A stretch of 41,938 nt of DNA, taken from positions 1 through 41,938 of the forward strand of contig JARGFU010000038.1 in the NCBI GenBank assembly GCA_029210625.1, read 5' to 3'. The stretch's first letter is position 1; every line of letters starts with the position of its first letter. Below are positions 9,029 through 17,699 of this stretch, in pieces. Position numbers and translations under genes: made by a program. A model generated the notes under the pieces. It was not told the origin of the DNA and did not search any database. It saw only the letters and a list, made by a program, of their open reading frames with translations. The DNA is from Deltaproteobacteria bacterium. Its GTDB lineage: Bacteria > Myxococcota > Myxococcia > SLRQ01.

Positions 9029-9670
9029 TCAGGCCCGGGGGCCAGCCTCGTCGGCGTCGGGGCGGACCTCCTTGCGGACGACGATCACCGCGCCGATGAT
9101 CACCGCCACCAGGAGCACCGAGGCCACCTCGAAGGGCAGCAGGTAGGTGGTCAGGAGGGCGTGCCCGAGAGAGGCCGTGGACTCGGTCGGGGCGCCGACC
9201 GCGGCCACGCTCCAGCCGGTCTGACCGAGGCCGTAGGCCAGCAGGCCCAGGAGCAGTACGCCGAGGCCCACGGCCACCGGGAGCTTCACCGAGGGGTTGG
9301 TCACCACGTCGGTGCCGATCCGGTTGGTGAGCATCACCGCGAAGAGGATCAGCACCAGGATGCCGCCGATGTAGACGGCGACCTGGGTGACGGCCAGGAA
9401 GTCGGCCGAGAGAAACACGAAGATCGCCGCGATCGCGCCGAAGGTGCCCAGGAGGGAGAGGCCGGCGTAGATGATCTTCGGGTGCAGGGCCGTCAGGGCC
9501 GCCGTGGTCACCGCGAGGGCGGCGAAGACGTACCAGAGGAGGGTGGTCAGGTCGGTGGCGGGCGCTCGCTCGAACGCCGCGCCGCCGGCGGGGGCCAGCT
9601 TCGCGACGGCCACCAGGGTCAGGCCCAGGAGAGCGAGGACGCCGAGGATGGTCAGGATGTGCTTGCTCAT
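9029..9670 (-). CDS. nuoJ: NADH-quinone oxidoreductase subunit J
   Basis: A 213-residue membrane subunit of complex I with five predicted helices. The TM3 pi-bulge segment common to the family, AVTQVAVYIGGILVLILFAV, is present, and the last helix has FEVASVLLVAVIIGA. There is an N-terminal helix, then a loop, before the conserved core. The start overlaps the nuoI stop by 4 bases (ATGA), a typical coupled junction. Confidence 0.95.
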   Translation of the reverse strand: MSKHILTILGVLALLGLTLVAVAKLAPAGGAAFERAPATDLTTLLWYVFAALAVTTAALTALHPKIIYAGLSLLGTFGAIAAIFVFLSADFLAVTQVAVYIGGILVLILFAVMLTNRIGTDVVTNPSVKLPVAVGLGVLLLGLLAYGLGQTGWSVAAVGAPTESTASLGHALLTTYLLPFEVASVLLVAVIIGAVIVVRKEVRPDADEAGPRA

Positions 9671-10290
9671 GAGGCGTCGGCCTCCAAGGCGGGCTCGGCC
9701 TCGGGCGCTGCCTCAGGCTCGGGCTCCGGCTCGGGATCGGGGAAGACGGGGGGCGGGGCGTCCCAGGGCTTGATGATGCCGGAGAGGATCGAGCCCAGCG
9801 GCTTGCGCTGGTAGCTGTCGACGCCCTTCTCGACCTTGTAGGGGGGGACGCCCTGCACCGGGTCCGAGATGAAGCGGAAGGTGAGGTTCTCCATCGCGAG
9901 GGCGGAGGCCTCGAACTCGGGGGTGTGCTGGATGGCCCCCGTGGGGCAGTTCTCGGTGCAGAGGCCACAGAACATGCACTTGGCGATGTCGATGTCGAAG
10001 CGCGTCATGTAGCGCTCCTTGCCCTTGCCCTCGATGTCGATCCGGATGCAGTCGATCGGACAGTCCTTCTGGCAGGCCTGGCAGGCCGTGCAGATGTCCA
10101 TGTCGACCTCGAGGAAGCCTCGATAGCGGTCGGGCAGGGTGTCCCGGACCGGGACCTCGGTGCGGTCCGGGTACTGCACCGTGATCGGGCGCCGGAACAT
10201 GTAGGAGAGCGTGATGCTCATCCCGTGCCAGATGGTCCGGGTGCTGTTCTTGATGTTGGCGAAGTAGCCAGAGCCTACCTGTGCGCGCAT
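9667..10290 (-). CDS. nuoI: NADH-quinone oxidoreductase subunit I (2x[4Fe-4S])
   Basis: A 207-residue peripheral subunit carrying clusters N6a and N6b, which pass electrons towards NuoB. The two ferredoxin motifs are complete: C67/C70/C73/C77 (CTACQACQKDCP) and C105/C108/C111/C115 (CMFCGLCTENCP). An amphipathic N-terminus precedes them. The acidic tail with DPEPEPEPEAAPEAEP repeats is longer than in most NuoI. Its ATG overlaps the nuoH stop by one base. It is clearly different in sequence from the second NuoI at 34404-35069. Confidence 0.96.
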   Translation of the reverse strand: MRAQVGSGYFANIKNSTRTIWHGMSITLSYMFRRPITVQYPDRTEVPVRDTLPDRYRGFLEVDMDICTACQACQKDCPIDCIRIDIEGKGKERYMTRFDIDIAKCMFCGLCTENCPTGAIQHTPEFEASALAMENLTFRFISDPVQGVPPYKVEKGVDSYQRKPLGSILSGIIKPWDAPPPVFPDPEPEPEPEAAPEAEPALEADAS

Positions 10291-11537
10291 CAGAAGTTCT
10301 CCAGGCTCGGGGTGTCACCGGAGAGCTCGAAGTTCCGGTAGGTCTGGCGCAGGAAGGCGAAGAGCAGCCCGGCGCTGACGAGCGTGAGCAACCCCGGGAA
10401 CATCCACTTCAGCGACGGGACCTCGTACAGGACGAGCTCCCAGGCCGCGGTGAGGATGACCAGCAGGATGCCGACGGGCACCAGGTACTTCCAGCACAGG
10501 GCCATCATCTGATCGATGCGCAGGCGGGGCAGGGTCCAGCGCAGCCAGAGGACCACGAAGACGCCCACGCTGACCTTGGCCAGCAGCACGAGGAGCGAGA
10601 CGAAGGTCCACACGAGAGCCCAGCCATCGAAGGCGCCGTCGGCGATGATCGGAGCCGTGAACCGGTCGTTCAGGAAGGGGAGCTGCCAGCCGCCGAAGAA
10701 GAGGACCACGCCGACGATGTTCATGATCCAGATGTTGGCGAACTCGGCCATGAAGAAGGCCGAGAAGCGGAAGCCGGAGTACTCGGTGTTGAAGCCCGAG
10801 ACGAGCTCGGACTCGGCCTCGGGGAGGTCGAAGGGCGTCCGGTTGCCCTCGGCCAGCGCCGCGGTGGCGTAGAGGAAGAAGGCCACGAAGTGCATCGGGC
10901 TGTGCACCAGGTACCACTCCCAGGGCCACGGACCCTGCGCCGCGACGATGCCGCCGAGGGAGAGGGTGCCGGCGGAGAGGGCGACGACCATGAAGGTCAG
11001 GGCCACCGGGATCTCGTAGGAGATGATCTGCGCGGCGGAGCGGAAGCCGCCGAGCAGCGACCACTTGCTGTTCGACGCCCAGCCCGAGACCAGGATGCCC
11101 ACCACCTCGATGGAGGTGACGGCCATCAGGTAGAAGAGGGCCAGGTTCATGTCGGCGATGGTCGAACCGGCCGCGAAGGGCAGGACGACGACCGAGGCGC
11201 ACAGGCCGACCATCACCAGGTGAGGCCCGAGCCGGAAGAGCAGGTGGTCGGCCTCGGCGGGGATGAGGTCCTCCTTGAGGAAGAGCTTCACGCCGTCGGC
11301 GATCCAGACGAAAAAGCCGTGGGGGCCGGCCCGGTTGGGGCCGATCCGCGACTGCATCCGGGCCGAGACCTTCCGCTCCAGCCAGGTGCTGATGCCCGCG
11401 AAGAGCGGCAACACCAGCACGAAGAAGAGCAAGCAGATGAAGGCCAGCATGACCCCCGCGTAGAAGATCTGGGTGTACTCCCAGGTGGCCGGGTCGTGCT
11501 CGAGGAGCTGGATGAGCTTGTCAGCGAAGGCTTGCAC
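10290..11537 (-). CDS. nuoH: NADH-quinone oxidoreductase subunit H
   Basis: A 415-residue membrane subunit forming the quinone chamber entrance between the peripheral and membrane arms. The conserved loops are present: ERKVSARMQSRIGPNRAGP, SGWASNSKWSLLGGFRSAAQ, and AEGNRTPFDLPEAESELVSG followed by FNTEYSG. The start is GTG at 11537, supported by GGAG about 9 bases upstream. It lies 22 bases downstream of nuoD and overlaps nuoI by one base. In this operon nuoD is followed directly by nuoH, with no nuoE, nuoF or nuoG between them. Confidence 0.96.
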   Translation of the reverse strand: MQAFADKLIQLLEHDPATWEYTQIFYAGVMLAFICLLFFVLVLPLFAGISTWLERKVSARMQSRIGPNRAGPHGFFVWIADGVKLFLKEDLIPAEADHLLFRLGPHLVMVGLCASVVVLPFAAGSTIADMNLALFYLMAVTSIEVVGILVSGWASNSKWSLLGGFRSAAQIISYEIPVALTFMVVALSAGTLSLGGIVAAQGPWPWEWYLVHSPMHFVAFFLYATAALAEGNRTPFDLPEAESELVSGFNTEYSGFRFSAFFMAEFANIWIMNIVGVVLFFGGWQLPFLNDRFTAPIIADGAFDGWALVWTFVSLLVLLAKVSVGVFVVLWLRWTLPRLRIDQMMALCWKYLVPVGILLVILTAAWELVLYEVPSLKWMFPGLLTLVSAGLLFAFLRQTYRNFELSGDTPSLENF

Positions 11538-11559
11538 GCGCGTTTCTCCGGAGAATTCG

Positions 11560-12705
11560 CTAGCGGTCGATCTCGGGGGCGACCACGTCGATGGAGGCGA
11601 AGAAGGCGATGAGGTCCTGGATCATCAGGCCTCGCGAGATCTTCTCGACGATGGTCATGACGGCGAAGGAGCCGGTGCGGGCCCGCACCCGGTAGGGGTT
11701 CTCGCCGCCGTCGGCGACGACGTAGTAGGCCATCTCGCCTCGGGCGCTCTCGATGCGCGACTGGGCCTCGTTCGCCTTGGGCTTGAGCTTGCGGGGCACC
11801 TTGGCCGCGACGAACTCGCCCTCGGTGGGGTACTTCTCGATGGCCTGGCGCAGGATCCTGGCGGACTGGAGGATCTCGCGCACCCGCATCAGCCAGCGGT
11901 CGTAGCAGTCGCCCACCGTGCCACGCTCGCCCCGGCCCACCGGGACCTCGAAGTCGAAGTCGGGGTAGACGCCGTAGGGCACGTCGCGGCGCAGATCCCA
12001 GTCGACGCCGGAGGCGCGCAGGTTGGGGCCCACCAGGCCGAAGGCGATGGCCTCCTTGGCGCTGATCGGCGCGATGTTCGCCAGACGCTGGACGTAGATC
12101 TCGTTCTCCGTGATGAGGCGGTTGAACTCGATCATGATCGGCTCGAGGTGGTCGAGGAAGCGGGAGAGCTTGTCGAGCCAGCCGATGGGCACGGGCGCGG
12201 AGACGCCGCCGATCCGCATGTAGTTGTAGGTGAGGCGGGCGCCGCAGAGCTCCTCGAGGAGATCGTTGGCGTACTCCCGCTCCCGGGTGGCGTGGAGCAG
12301 CGGGGTCACGGCGCCGATGTCGGTGGCGTTGGTGCCCACGGCGATCATGTGGGAGGCGATGCGGCAGAGCTCACAGGCCAGCACCCGGCAGTACTCGGCC
12401 TGCTGGGGGACCTCGATGCCCTGGAGCCGCTCGATGACCCGGGCGTAGCCCTCGTTGGCGAACATCGCCGCCACGTAGTCGATGCGATCGGTGTAGGGCA
12501 TGTAGCCGTGGTACGTGCACTTCTCGCCGATCTTCTCGAGGGAGCGGTGCAGGTAGCCCACGTCGGGGATGGCCCGGGTGATGACCTCACCGTCGGTCTC
12601 GACGACCAGGTTGATCACGCCGTGGGTGGAGGGGTGCTGCGGCCCGAAGTTGATCAGCAGGTCGTCGCCGGGGGCGTCCTGCCGCTGGATGCTCAGCTGG
12701 CTCAC
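11560..12705 (-). CDS. nuoD: NADH-quinone oxidoreductase subunit D
   Basis: A 381-residue peripheral subunit that forms the quinone-binding site with NuoB. The quinone ligands are in place: H28 in GPQHPSTHG and Y77 in PYTDRIDY, 49 residues apart as in Thermus Nqo4. The [NiFe]-hydrogenase CxxC ligand pairs are absent, so it is a complex I subunit rather than a hydrogenase. It ends with the usual [13 protein letters not shown]. The start is GTG at 12705, overlapping the nuoC stop by 4 bases (GTGA). Confidence 0.96.
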   Translation of the reverse strand: MSQLSIQRQDAPGDDLLINFGPQHPSTHGVINLVVETDGEVITRAIPDVGYLHRSLEKIGEKCTYHGYMPYTDRIDYVAAMFANEGYARVIERLQGIEVPQQAEYCRVLACELCRIASHMIAVGTNATDIGAVTPLLHATREREYANDLLEELCGARLTYNYMRIGGVSAPVPIGWLDKLSRFLDHLEPIMIEFNRLITENEIYVQRLANIAPISAKEAIAFGLVGPNLRASGVDWDLRRDVPYGVYPDFDFEVPVGRGERGTVGDCYDRWLMRVREILQSARILRQAIEKYPTEGEFVAAKVPRKLKPKANEAQSRIESARGEMAYYVVADGGENPYRVRARTGSFAVMTIVEKISRGLMIQDLIAFFASIDVVAPEIDR

Positions 12706-13298
12706 GATGCGCTCTCCTCGCTGCTCTCGCCCTCGCCGGTGGCCGCGGCGAGCTGGGCCGCGGTCTCGGCCGCGATCTGCCGCAGCTTCTCGTCGACCCG
12801 GGTGAAGCCATCGATGGGGGAGGGCCGGTCGTGGGAGATGCCGTGGTACTCGGTGGGGTCCTCGTAGTCCTTCCGCAGGGGGTGCCCCTCCCAGTCGTCC
12901 GGCAGCATGATCCGGCGCAGGTCCGAGTGGCCCTCGAAGTCGACACCGAAGAGGTCCCAGACCTCCCGCTCGAGCCAGTTGGCCACCGGCCAGAGCCCCT
13001 CGAGGGTGGGCACCTTCGGGGCCGCCCGGTCGAGCTCGACCTTCAGCACGATGCCGTGACGGTGCTGGTAGGAGAAGAGGTGGTAGACCATCCGGATGAG
13101 GGACTCGTCGGGGTAGTCGACGGCCGTCTCGTCCTGGAGGAAGTCCATCTCCAGGCCGGCGGTGTCCTTCAAGAACCCGGCGATCTCGAGGAGGTCCTCG
13201 GCCTTCAGGGTGAGGAAGGGATCGAGGGTCTCCGAGAGCTCGCCCACCTTCTCTCCGAAGGTGGCCTTCAGCTGCTCGACGATCTCCTGCACGGTCAT
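12702..13298 (-). CDS. nuoC: NADH-quinone oxidoreductase subunit C
   Basis: A 198-residue peripheral subunit of the quinone module. The family signature is visible as [19 protein letters not shown] followed by [21 protein letters not shown]. The C-terminal 35 residues are a low-complexity Ala/Glu/Ser tail. The ATG overlaps the nuoB stop by 4 bases. It is encoded separately from NuoD, unlike the fused NuoCD of enterobacteria. Confidence 0.95.
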   Translation of the reverse strand: MTVQEIVEQLKATFGEKVGELSETLDPFLTLKAEDLLEIAGFLKDTAGLEMDFLQDETAVDYPDESLIRMVYHLFSYQHRHGIVLKVELDRAAPKVPTLEGLWPVANWLEREVWDLFGVDFEGHSDLRRIMLPDDWEGHPLRKDYEDPTEYHGISHDRPSPIDGFTRVDEKLRQIAAETAAQLAAATGEGESSEESAS

Positions 13299-13822
13299 GA
13301 CTGCGTCCCCTCCCTGCGAGCGCGCATCTTGTCGGCCCAGCGCTCCTTCGTGACGAGGCTGTGGATCTTCATCAGGCCCTCGGTGAGGGCCTCGGGGCGG
13401 GGCGGGCAGCCCGGGACGTAGACGTCGACCGGGATGATCTTGTCCACGCCCTTCACCACCGAGTACGAGAGCTGGAAGAGCCCGCCGCAGGTGGCGCAGG
13501 AGCCCATCGAGATCACGTACTTGGGCTCGGGCATCTGGTCGTAGAGGAGCTTCGCCCGCTCGGCCATCTTGTAGGTGAGGGTGCCGGCGACGATCATCAG
13601 GTCGCTCTGCCGGGGGGTGGCCCGGAAGACCGCTCCGAAGCGCTCGAGGTCGGCGCGGGGCCCGCCGGTCTGGAGCAGCTCGATGCCGCAGCAGGCCAGC
13701 CCGAAGAGCAGGTACCAGACCGAGTTCTTCCGGGCGAGGTTGATCAGGTCGTCGATCTGCGAGGTGTTGGCGAAGAGGATCTCACCTCCACCTTCCCCCG
13801 CCGAGTCGTAGCGCTTGCTCAT
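13295..13822 (-). CDS. nuoB: NADH-quinone oxidoreductase subunit B (cluster N2)
   Basis: A 175-residue subunit that holds cluster N2, the last iron-sulfur cluster before quinone. The ligands are present: tandem C44-C45 in GLACCGIE, C109 in GSCATCGG and C139 in VPGCPPRPE. The frame stays open further upstream, but ATG 13822 is chosen because AGGAG lies about 8 bases before it and the protein then begins like other NuoB. It lies 41 bases after nuoA and overlaps nuoC by 4 bases. Confidence 0.95.
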   Translation of the reverse strand: MSKRYDSAGEGGGEILFANTSQIDDLINLARKNSVWYLLFGLACCGIELLQTGGPRADLERFGAVFRATPRQSDLMIVAGTLTYKMAERAKLLYDQMPEPKYVISMGSCATCGGLFQLSYSVVKGVDKIIPVDVYVPGCPPRPEALTEGLMKIHSLVTKERWADKMRARREGTQS

Positions 13823-13863
13823 GATGATGGGCTCCTGTCGAGGGGAGCTGGATGGAGAGATTC

Positions 13864-14304
13864 CTAGGCCGCCTTCTTCAGCTTGGCGGCGTCGTCGGCG
13901 TCGGTGCGGCTGTTGATGTCCGCGATGGTGTTCTTCACCCAGGCCAGGTCGCCGCTGGCCCAGACGTAGGCGAGGGCGACGCTCAGGATCCCGACGAAGG
14001 CGAAGATCTCGAGGAAGGCGACGAGGCCGTGCCCGGCCTGCACCCACTCCCGGTAGATCGCGACCACCGGGAACATGAACGCGACCTCGACGTCGAAGAT
14101 CACGAAGACCAGGGCGACGAGGTAGAAGCGCGGGTTGAACTTGAACCAGGCCGGACCGATGGGGCGCTCACCGCACTCGTAGACGGTGGCCTTCTCGGGA
14201 TCCGGGATGTCGGGACGCACCCAGGAGCCGACCAGGAGGGCTCCGGCGAGGAATCCGACGGCGACGAGCGTGAAGACGAGGACAGTGGCGAAGTCGAATG
14301 CCAT
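13864..14304 (-). CDS. nuoA: NADH-quinone oxidoreductase subunit A
   Basis: A 146-residue, three-helix membrane subunit, the first gene of the first complex I operon. The TM1-2 loop has the conserved YECGERPIG (C44), and later [19 protein letters not shown] carries the family acidic residues. ATG 14304 is preferred, with purine-rich GGAGGAAGAGAG upstream. An in-frame GTG at 14328 would add eight polar residues and is possible. The Ala/Lys-rich C-terminus is longer than usual. Confidence 0.93.
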   Translation of the reverse strand: MAFDFATVLVFTLVAVGFLAGALLVGSWVRPDIPDPEKATVYECGERPIGPAWFKFNPRFYLVALVFVIFDVEVAFMFPVVAIYREWVQAGHGLVAFLEIFAFVGILSVALAYVWASGDLAWVKNTIADINSRTDADDAAKLKKAA

Positions 14305-14401
14305 CTTTTCTCTCTCTTCCTCCGGCACTCATTCCAGAGGGCCTCGGGCTAGAGCTGCGGCGACCGGATGATCCCGGGGGATCGGGTCTGAAGGGTGGCG
14401 G

Positions 14402-14430
14402 AGTGTGTTCAATGTACGGAGAGCTGTCAA
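14402..14430 (-). promoter_or_regulatory. Candidate sigma-70-type promoter for the nuoA-N operon
   Basis: Read on the minus strand, a perfect -35 box TTGACA (14425-14430) is followed after 17 bases by CACACT (14402-14407), a weak -10. It lies about 100 bases upstream of the nuoA ATG, between the cyclase gene and the operon. Only the -35 is strong. Confidence 0.4.
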
Positions 14431-14449
14431 CGCCACGGGGGTAGGCATT

Positions 14450-14466
14450 CCGGGCACTTGGCCCGG
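14450..14466 (-). terminator. Possible hairpin downstream of the first cyclase gene
   Basis: A 6-bp GC stem (CCGGGC/GCCCGG) with a 5-base loop begins about 20 bases past the cyclase stop. No T-run follows, so an intrinsic terminator is doubtful. It could stop read-through into nuoA or merely be a structured leader. Confidence 0.25.
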
Positions 14467-14485
14467 GCGCGCGGCGGAGGCGAAC

Positions 14486-15913
14486 CTAGGCGCGCGGCGT
14501 GCCTGCGGCCACCATCCCGTGCAGCTCGATGCTCTCCTGGCGGCCCCGGATCGAGCGCGCGCCGCAGGACTCGAAGCGGGCCGCGAGATCGGGGGGGAGG
14601 CGGGAGAGGACCTCGCCGGAGACGAGGAGGTCGGCCTCGAGCTCGCGGGTCAGGCCCTCGAGGCGGCTGGCGGTGTTCACCGTGTCGCCGAAGACCGTGT
14701 AGGTGCGCCGGGCGTCGGTGCCCACCGAGCCCGCCACGAGGGTGCCGAAGTGGATGCCCACCCCCATGCGCATCCGCACGCCCTCGGCCAGGGGCAGCTC
14801 GTCGTTGAGCACCTCCAGCTCGGCCAGCAGGCCCTCGGCGCAGCGCACGGCGTTGGCGCAGGGGTCGGGCAGCTCGGGCAGGGCCCCGAAGACCGCCAGC
14901 ACGGCGTCGCCGATGAGCTTGTCGACCATGCCCTGCTCGGCGAGGACCCGGGCGCTCATCCGGGTGAAGAAGGCGTCCACCCAGCGCACCAGCACCTCCG
15001 GGGGGAGGGTCTCGCTGTAGGTGGTGAAGGCCCGCAGATCCGCGAAGAGCACCGCGGCCTCGGTCTTGCGGGGCTGCGCCAGGGCGTCGAGGAGCGTGCT
15101 GCGCTGCCCCACCTCGTGCTGCTCCAGCCCGGACACCGGCAGGTAGGCCATCAGGCTCTCCCGCTCCCGGGCCAGCCGGGCCATCCCCCGGGCGCGCTGC
15201 CGGACGAAGTAGAAGAGGAGGAAGAGGAAGGGCAGGGAGAGGATCGGGGAGAGGCGGGCCCCGGTCGAGCTGTAGCCGGCCCCCGGCATGATGTTGGTCG
15301 CCACGATGCCCACCAGCAGCGTGACGTGGATGGTGGCGATGACGGCGCCGTCGATCCGGTCCCGGCGCTCGGTCTGCTTCCACGACCAGCGGGCGAAGAG
15401 GACGCTGCTGACGAGGGTGAAGAGGAGCAGCTCGGTGGCGTGGGCCCGCTGGAGGATCTCGTACCAGAGCAGCTCGTCGGTGACCTGGCCCAGCTCGAAG
15501 CCCTTCCCCCCCCGGATGAACTCCTCGGCCATCCGCCGGTAGATCGGCGGATCGAGGATCCAGAGGAGGACGTTGCTCACCGTGCCGAAGAGCCCGGTGC
15601 ACATCACCAGCCCCGCGCGCCAGTCGAGGCGGCGCAGCACCCGGGTGTAGGCCAGGGTGAAGAGGAGGAGCAGGGGACCGAAGAAGCCCGAGAAGAGCTG
15701 CGAGGTCTGGACCAGCCGGGGCTCGGCCACCCCCAGCTCGGTGAAGGCCAGGCCCATCCAGAGGGTCCACCAGGCCGCCACCAGGGTCAGCGCCGAGAGC
15801 AGCCTCGCGGTGAGCAGGCCCCGGGCCTCGAACCAGGAGAGGCCCGAGAGATAGAAGTTGTTCACCGCGGCCAGGAGGGAGACCCCGGCCAGCAGATCGA
15901 TGGTGATCCCCAT
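14486..15913 (-). CDS. Membrane-bound class III adenylate/guanylate cyclase
   Basis: A 475-residue protein with an N-terminal membrane region (six or more hydrophobic segments in residues 1-235) and a C-terminal class III cyclase domain (about 285-470). Catalytic residues are visible: metal-binding D292 (LFADLRAF) and D336 (IGDAVLAVFG), exactly 44 apart; K332 at the base-recognition position; and N413/R417 in GDTVNTASR for transition-state binding. The lysine favours ATP, hence cAMP, but substrate is inferred. The gene is in the same direction as the nuoA-N operon and ends 181 bases before nuoA. A coiled-coil-like linker (ARGMARLARERESLM) joins membrane and catalytic parts. The membrane part resembles no sensor I can name. 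Confidence 0.92.
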   Translation of the reverse strand: MGITIDLLAGVSLLAAVNNFYLSGLSWFEARGLLTARLLSALTLVAAWWTLWMGLAFTELGVAEPRLVQTSQLFSGFFGPLLLLFTLAYTRVLRRLDWRAGLVMCTGLFGTVSNVLLWILDPPIYRRMAEEFIRGGKGFELGQVTDELLWYEILQRAHATELLLFTLVSSVLFARWSWKQTERRDRIDGAVIATIHVTLLVGIVATNIMPGAGYSSTGARLSPILSLPFLFLLFYFVRQRARGMARLARERESLMAYLPVSGLEQHEVGQRSTLLDALAQPRKTEAAVLFADLRAFTTYSETLPPEVLVRWVDAFFTRMSARVLAEQGMVDKLIGDAVLAVFGALPELPDPCANAVRCAEGLLAELEVLNDELPLAEGVRMRMGVGIHFGTLVAGSVGTDARRTYTVFGDTVNTASRLEGLTRELEADLLVSGEVLSRLPPDLAARFESCGARSIRGRQESIELHGMVAAGTPRA

Positions 15914-15990
15914 GCCGACCCCACCCTATAGCCGAAGGGGGGCGCCGGGGAGGCTTTCCATCACGCACCCGGGGTCCTAGATTCCCGCCC

Positions 15991-16749
15991 ATGAAGGCCC
16001 TCGCCATCGCCGCCCTCGCCCTCGCCGCCCTCTCGGGCATCTTCGCGCTGCGCCACGGAGGCCGGATCGCCGAGCTGGAGCAGGCCCTCGAGTCCCGCAC
16101 CGGCCCTTCCGCCGGGGAGTCCCCCGCGCGCGACGCCGGGGGCGCGCTGCCCGAGGGCGACCAGGAGGTGCTGCTGCGCTCCCTCCAGTCGCGGGTGACC
16201 CGCCTGGAGGCCGAGCTGGCCGTGCTGCGCTCGAAGGCGGGCCTCCCCGCCGCGCCGGCCGCCGAGGAGACCGGCGACGCGCCGGCCGCCGCCCCCGAGA
16301 CCCAGGAGGCCGTCCACCAGATCCGCGAGCAGGTCGACGCGCTGATGGTGGGGGAGGTCCTCGAGACCGAGGCCGCCCGCGAGCGCCTCAAGGAGCTGGT
16401 GCAGGAGACCCGCCGCCAGGAGCACGCGGAGCGGATGCAGCGCTGGCAGGAGTCGCGCGCCGAGGAGGTCAAGGAGGAGGTCGCCCGGCTGGCCGAGGCC
16501 CACGACCTCTCCAACCAGCAGGCCCGGGACCTCACGAATCTCATGAACGCCGAGATGGCCGCCATGAACGATCTCTTCCGCCAGGCGCAGGAGGGCGACC
16601 GCAGCCACCGGGAGCTGCGCGGCGAGATCCGCACCCTCCGCGACGAGACCGACGCCTCGGTGAAGGGCCTGCTCAACGAGGACCAGTTCACCGCCTACGA
16701 GGCCATGCGCGACGAGATGGGCGGCCCGGGCCGGGGCCGGCGGCGCTAG
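15991..16749 (+). CDS. Membrane-anchored coiled-coil protein of unknown function
   Basis: A 252-residue protein with an N-terminal hydrophobic segment (residues 1-20, either a signal anchor or an uncleaved signal peptide) without a lipobox. A first helical segment (about 25-90) and a longer charged coiled coil (about 105-180) flank an Ala/Pro linker. The C-terminus has two short motifs, LSNQQARDLTNLM and LLNEDQFTAYEAM, reminiscent of the LTxxQ motifs of CpxP/Spy-type periplasmic chaperones, but that relation is only suggestive. It starts 78 bases from, and divergent to, the cyclase gene, and ends 13 bases before the next gene, so it probably heads a three-gene unit. Confidence 0.75.
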   Translation: MKALAIAALALAALSGIFALRHGGRIAELEQALESRTGPSAGESPARDAGGALPEGDQEVLLRSLQSRVTRLEAELAVLRSKAGLPAAPAAEETGDAPAAAPETQEAVHQIREQVDALMVGEVLETEAARERLKELVQETRRQEHAERMQRWQESRAEEVKEEVARLAEAHDLSNQQARDLTNLMNAEMAAMNDLFRQAQEGDRSHRELRGEIRTLRDETDASVKGLLNEDQFTAYEAMRDEMGGPGRGRRR

Positions 16750-16762
16750 GCTCGTGGGGCGG

Positions 16763-17695
16763 ATGATCGAAGGGCGCTGGACCACCGAGTGGTACCAGCC
16801 CGACGCGCAGGGTCGCTTCGTGCGGCCTCCCACCCAGTTCCGCGGGAGGGTCGCCGCCGGGGAGGTCACCGCGGGCCGCTACCACCTCTACGTCTGCCTG
16901 GCCTGCCCCTGGGCCCACCGGACCCTGCTCGCCCGGGAGCTGCTGGGCCTGCACGACCTGCTCGGCGTCTCGCTCGTGCACCCCGACATGCTCGAGAACG
17001 GCTGGGAGCTGCGGGACGACGCCGGGGCGAGCACCGATCCGGTGCTGGGCAAGCGCTACCTCTGGGAGGTCTACCGCGAGGCCCGGGCCGACTACACCGG
17101 GCGGGTGACGGTGCCCGTCCTCTGGGATCGCGAGGCCGGCACGATCGTCTCGAACGAGAGCCGGGAGATCTTGCGGATGCTCTCGACGACCTTCGCCCGG
17201 GCGGCGGGCGCGCAGCTCGAGCTGGCGCCCGAGGCCCTCCTCCCCGAGATCGACGCGATGATCGACGCCAACTACGAGCCCATCAACAACGGCGTCTACC
17301 GCTCGGGCTTCGCGACCTCTCAGCAGGCCTACGAGGAGGCCGTCGGGCAGCTCTTCGAGCGCCTCGGTGAGCTCGAGGCCCTCCTCGCGGGGCAGCGCTA
17401 CCTCGTCGGTGAGCAGCTCACCGAGGCCGACCTCTGCCTCTGGACCACCCTGGTGCGCTTCGACGCGGTCTACCACGGTCACTTCAAGTGCAACCGGCGG
17501 CGGATCCAGGACTACCCGGCGCTCTGGGGCTACCTGCGGGATCTCTACCAGCGGCCGGCCTTCCGGGAGACGACCGACCTCCCGGCGATCAAGCGCCACT
17601 ACTACTACTCCCACGAGTCCCTGAACCCCTCGCGGGTGGTGCCGGTGGGGCCCGAGCTCGATCTCGACGGCCCCCACGGCCGCGAGGCAATGTAG
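16763..17695 (+). CDS. yqjG: Glutathionyl-hydroquinone reductase (Xi-class glutathione transferase)
   Basis: A 310-residue cytoplasmic enzyme of the ECM4/YqjG family, which reduces glutathionyl-hydroquinones. The catalytic motif CPWAHRTL (Cys48) is in place, with the family markers NYEPINNGVYRSGFA near the domain junction, a C-terminal helical GST domain, and the typical ending RHYYYSHESLNPSRVVPVGP. ATG 16763 is chosen; a GTG three codons upstream is less likely. It sits between a coiled-coil protein and a radical SAM gene 4 bases downstream. The family uses glutathione in well-studied members; here the thiol donor is not known. Confidence 0.93.
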   Translation: MIEGRWTTEWYQPDAQGRFVRPPTQFRGRVAAGEVTAGRYHLYVCLACPWAHRTLLARELLGLHDLLGVSLVHPDMLENGWELRDDAGASTDPVLGKRYLWEVYREARADYTGRVTVPVLWDREAGTIVSNESREILRMLSTTFARAAGAQLELAPEALLPEIDAMIDANYEPINNGVYRSGFATSQQAYEEAVGQLFERLGELEALLAGQRYLVGEQLTEADLCLWTTLVRFDAVYHGHFKCNRRRIQDYPALWGYLRDLYQRPAFRETTDLPAIKRHYYYSHESLNPSRVVPVGPELDLDGPHGREAM

Positions 17696-17699
17696 GGCC

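Noticed and set aside
11538-11559. Hidden nuoE, nuoF or nuoG between nuoD and nuoH of the first set
   Set aside because: Only 22 bases lie between the two genes. I found no NADH/FMN-binding subunit anywhere in the window.
14305-14485. Riboswitch in the leader of the first nuoA
   Set aside because: Only small isolated stems are visible, with no conserved riboswitch core that I recognise.
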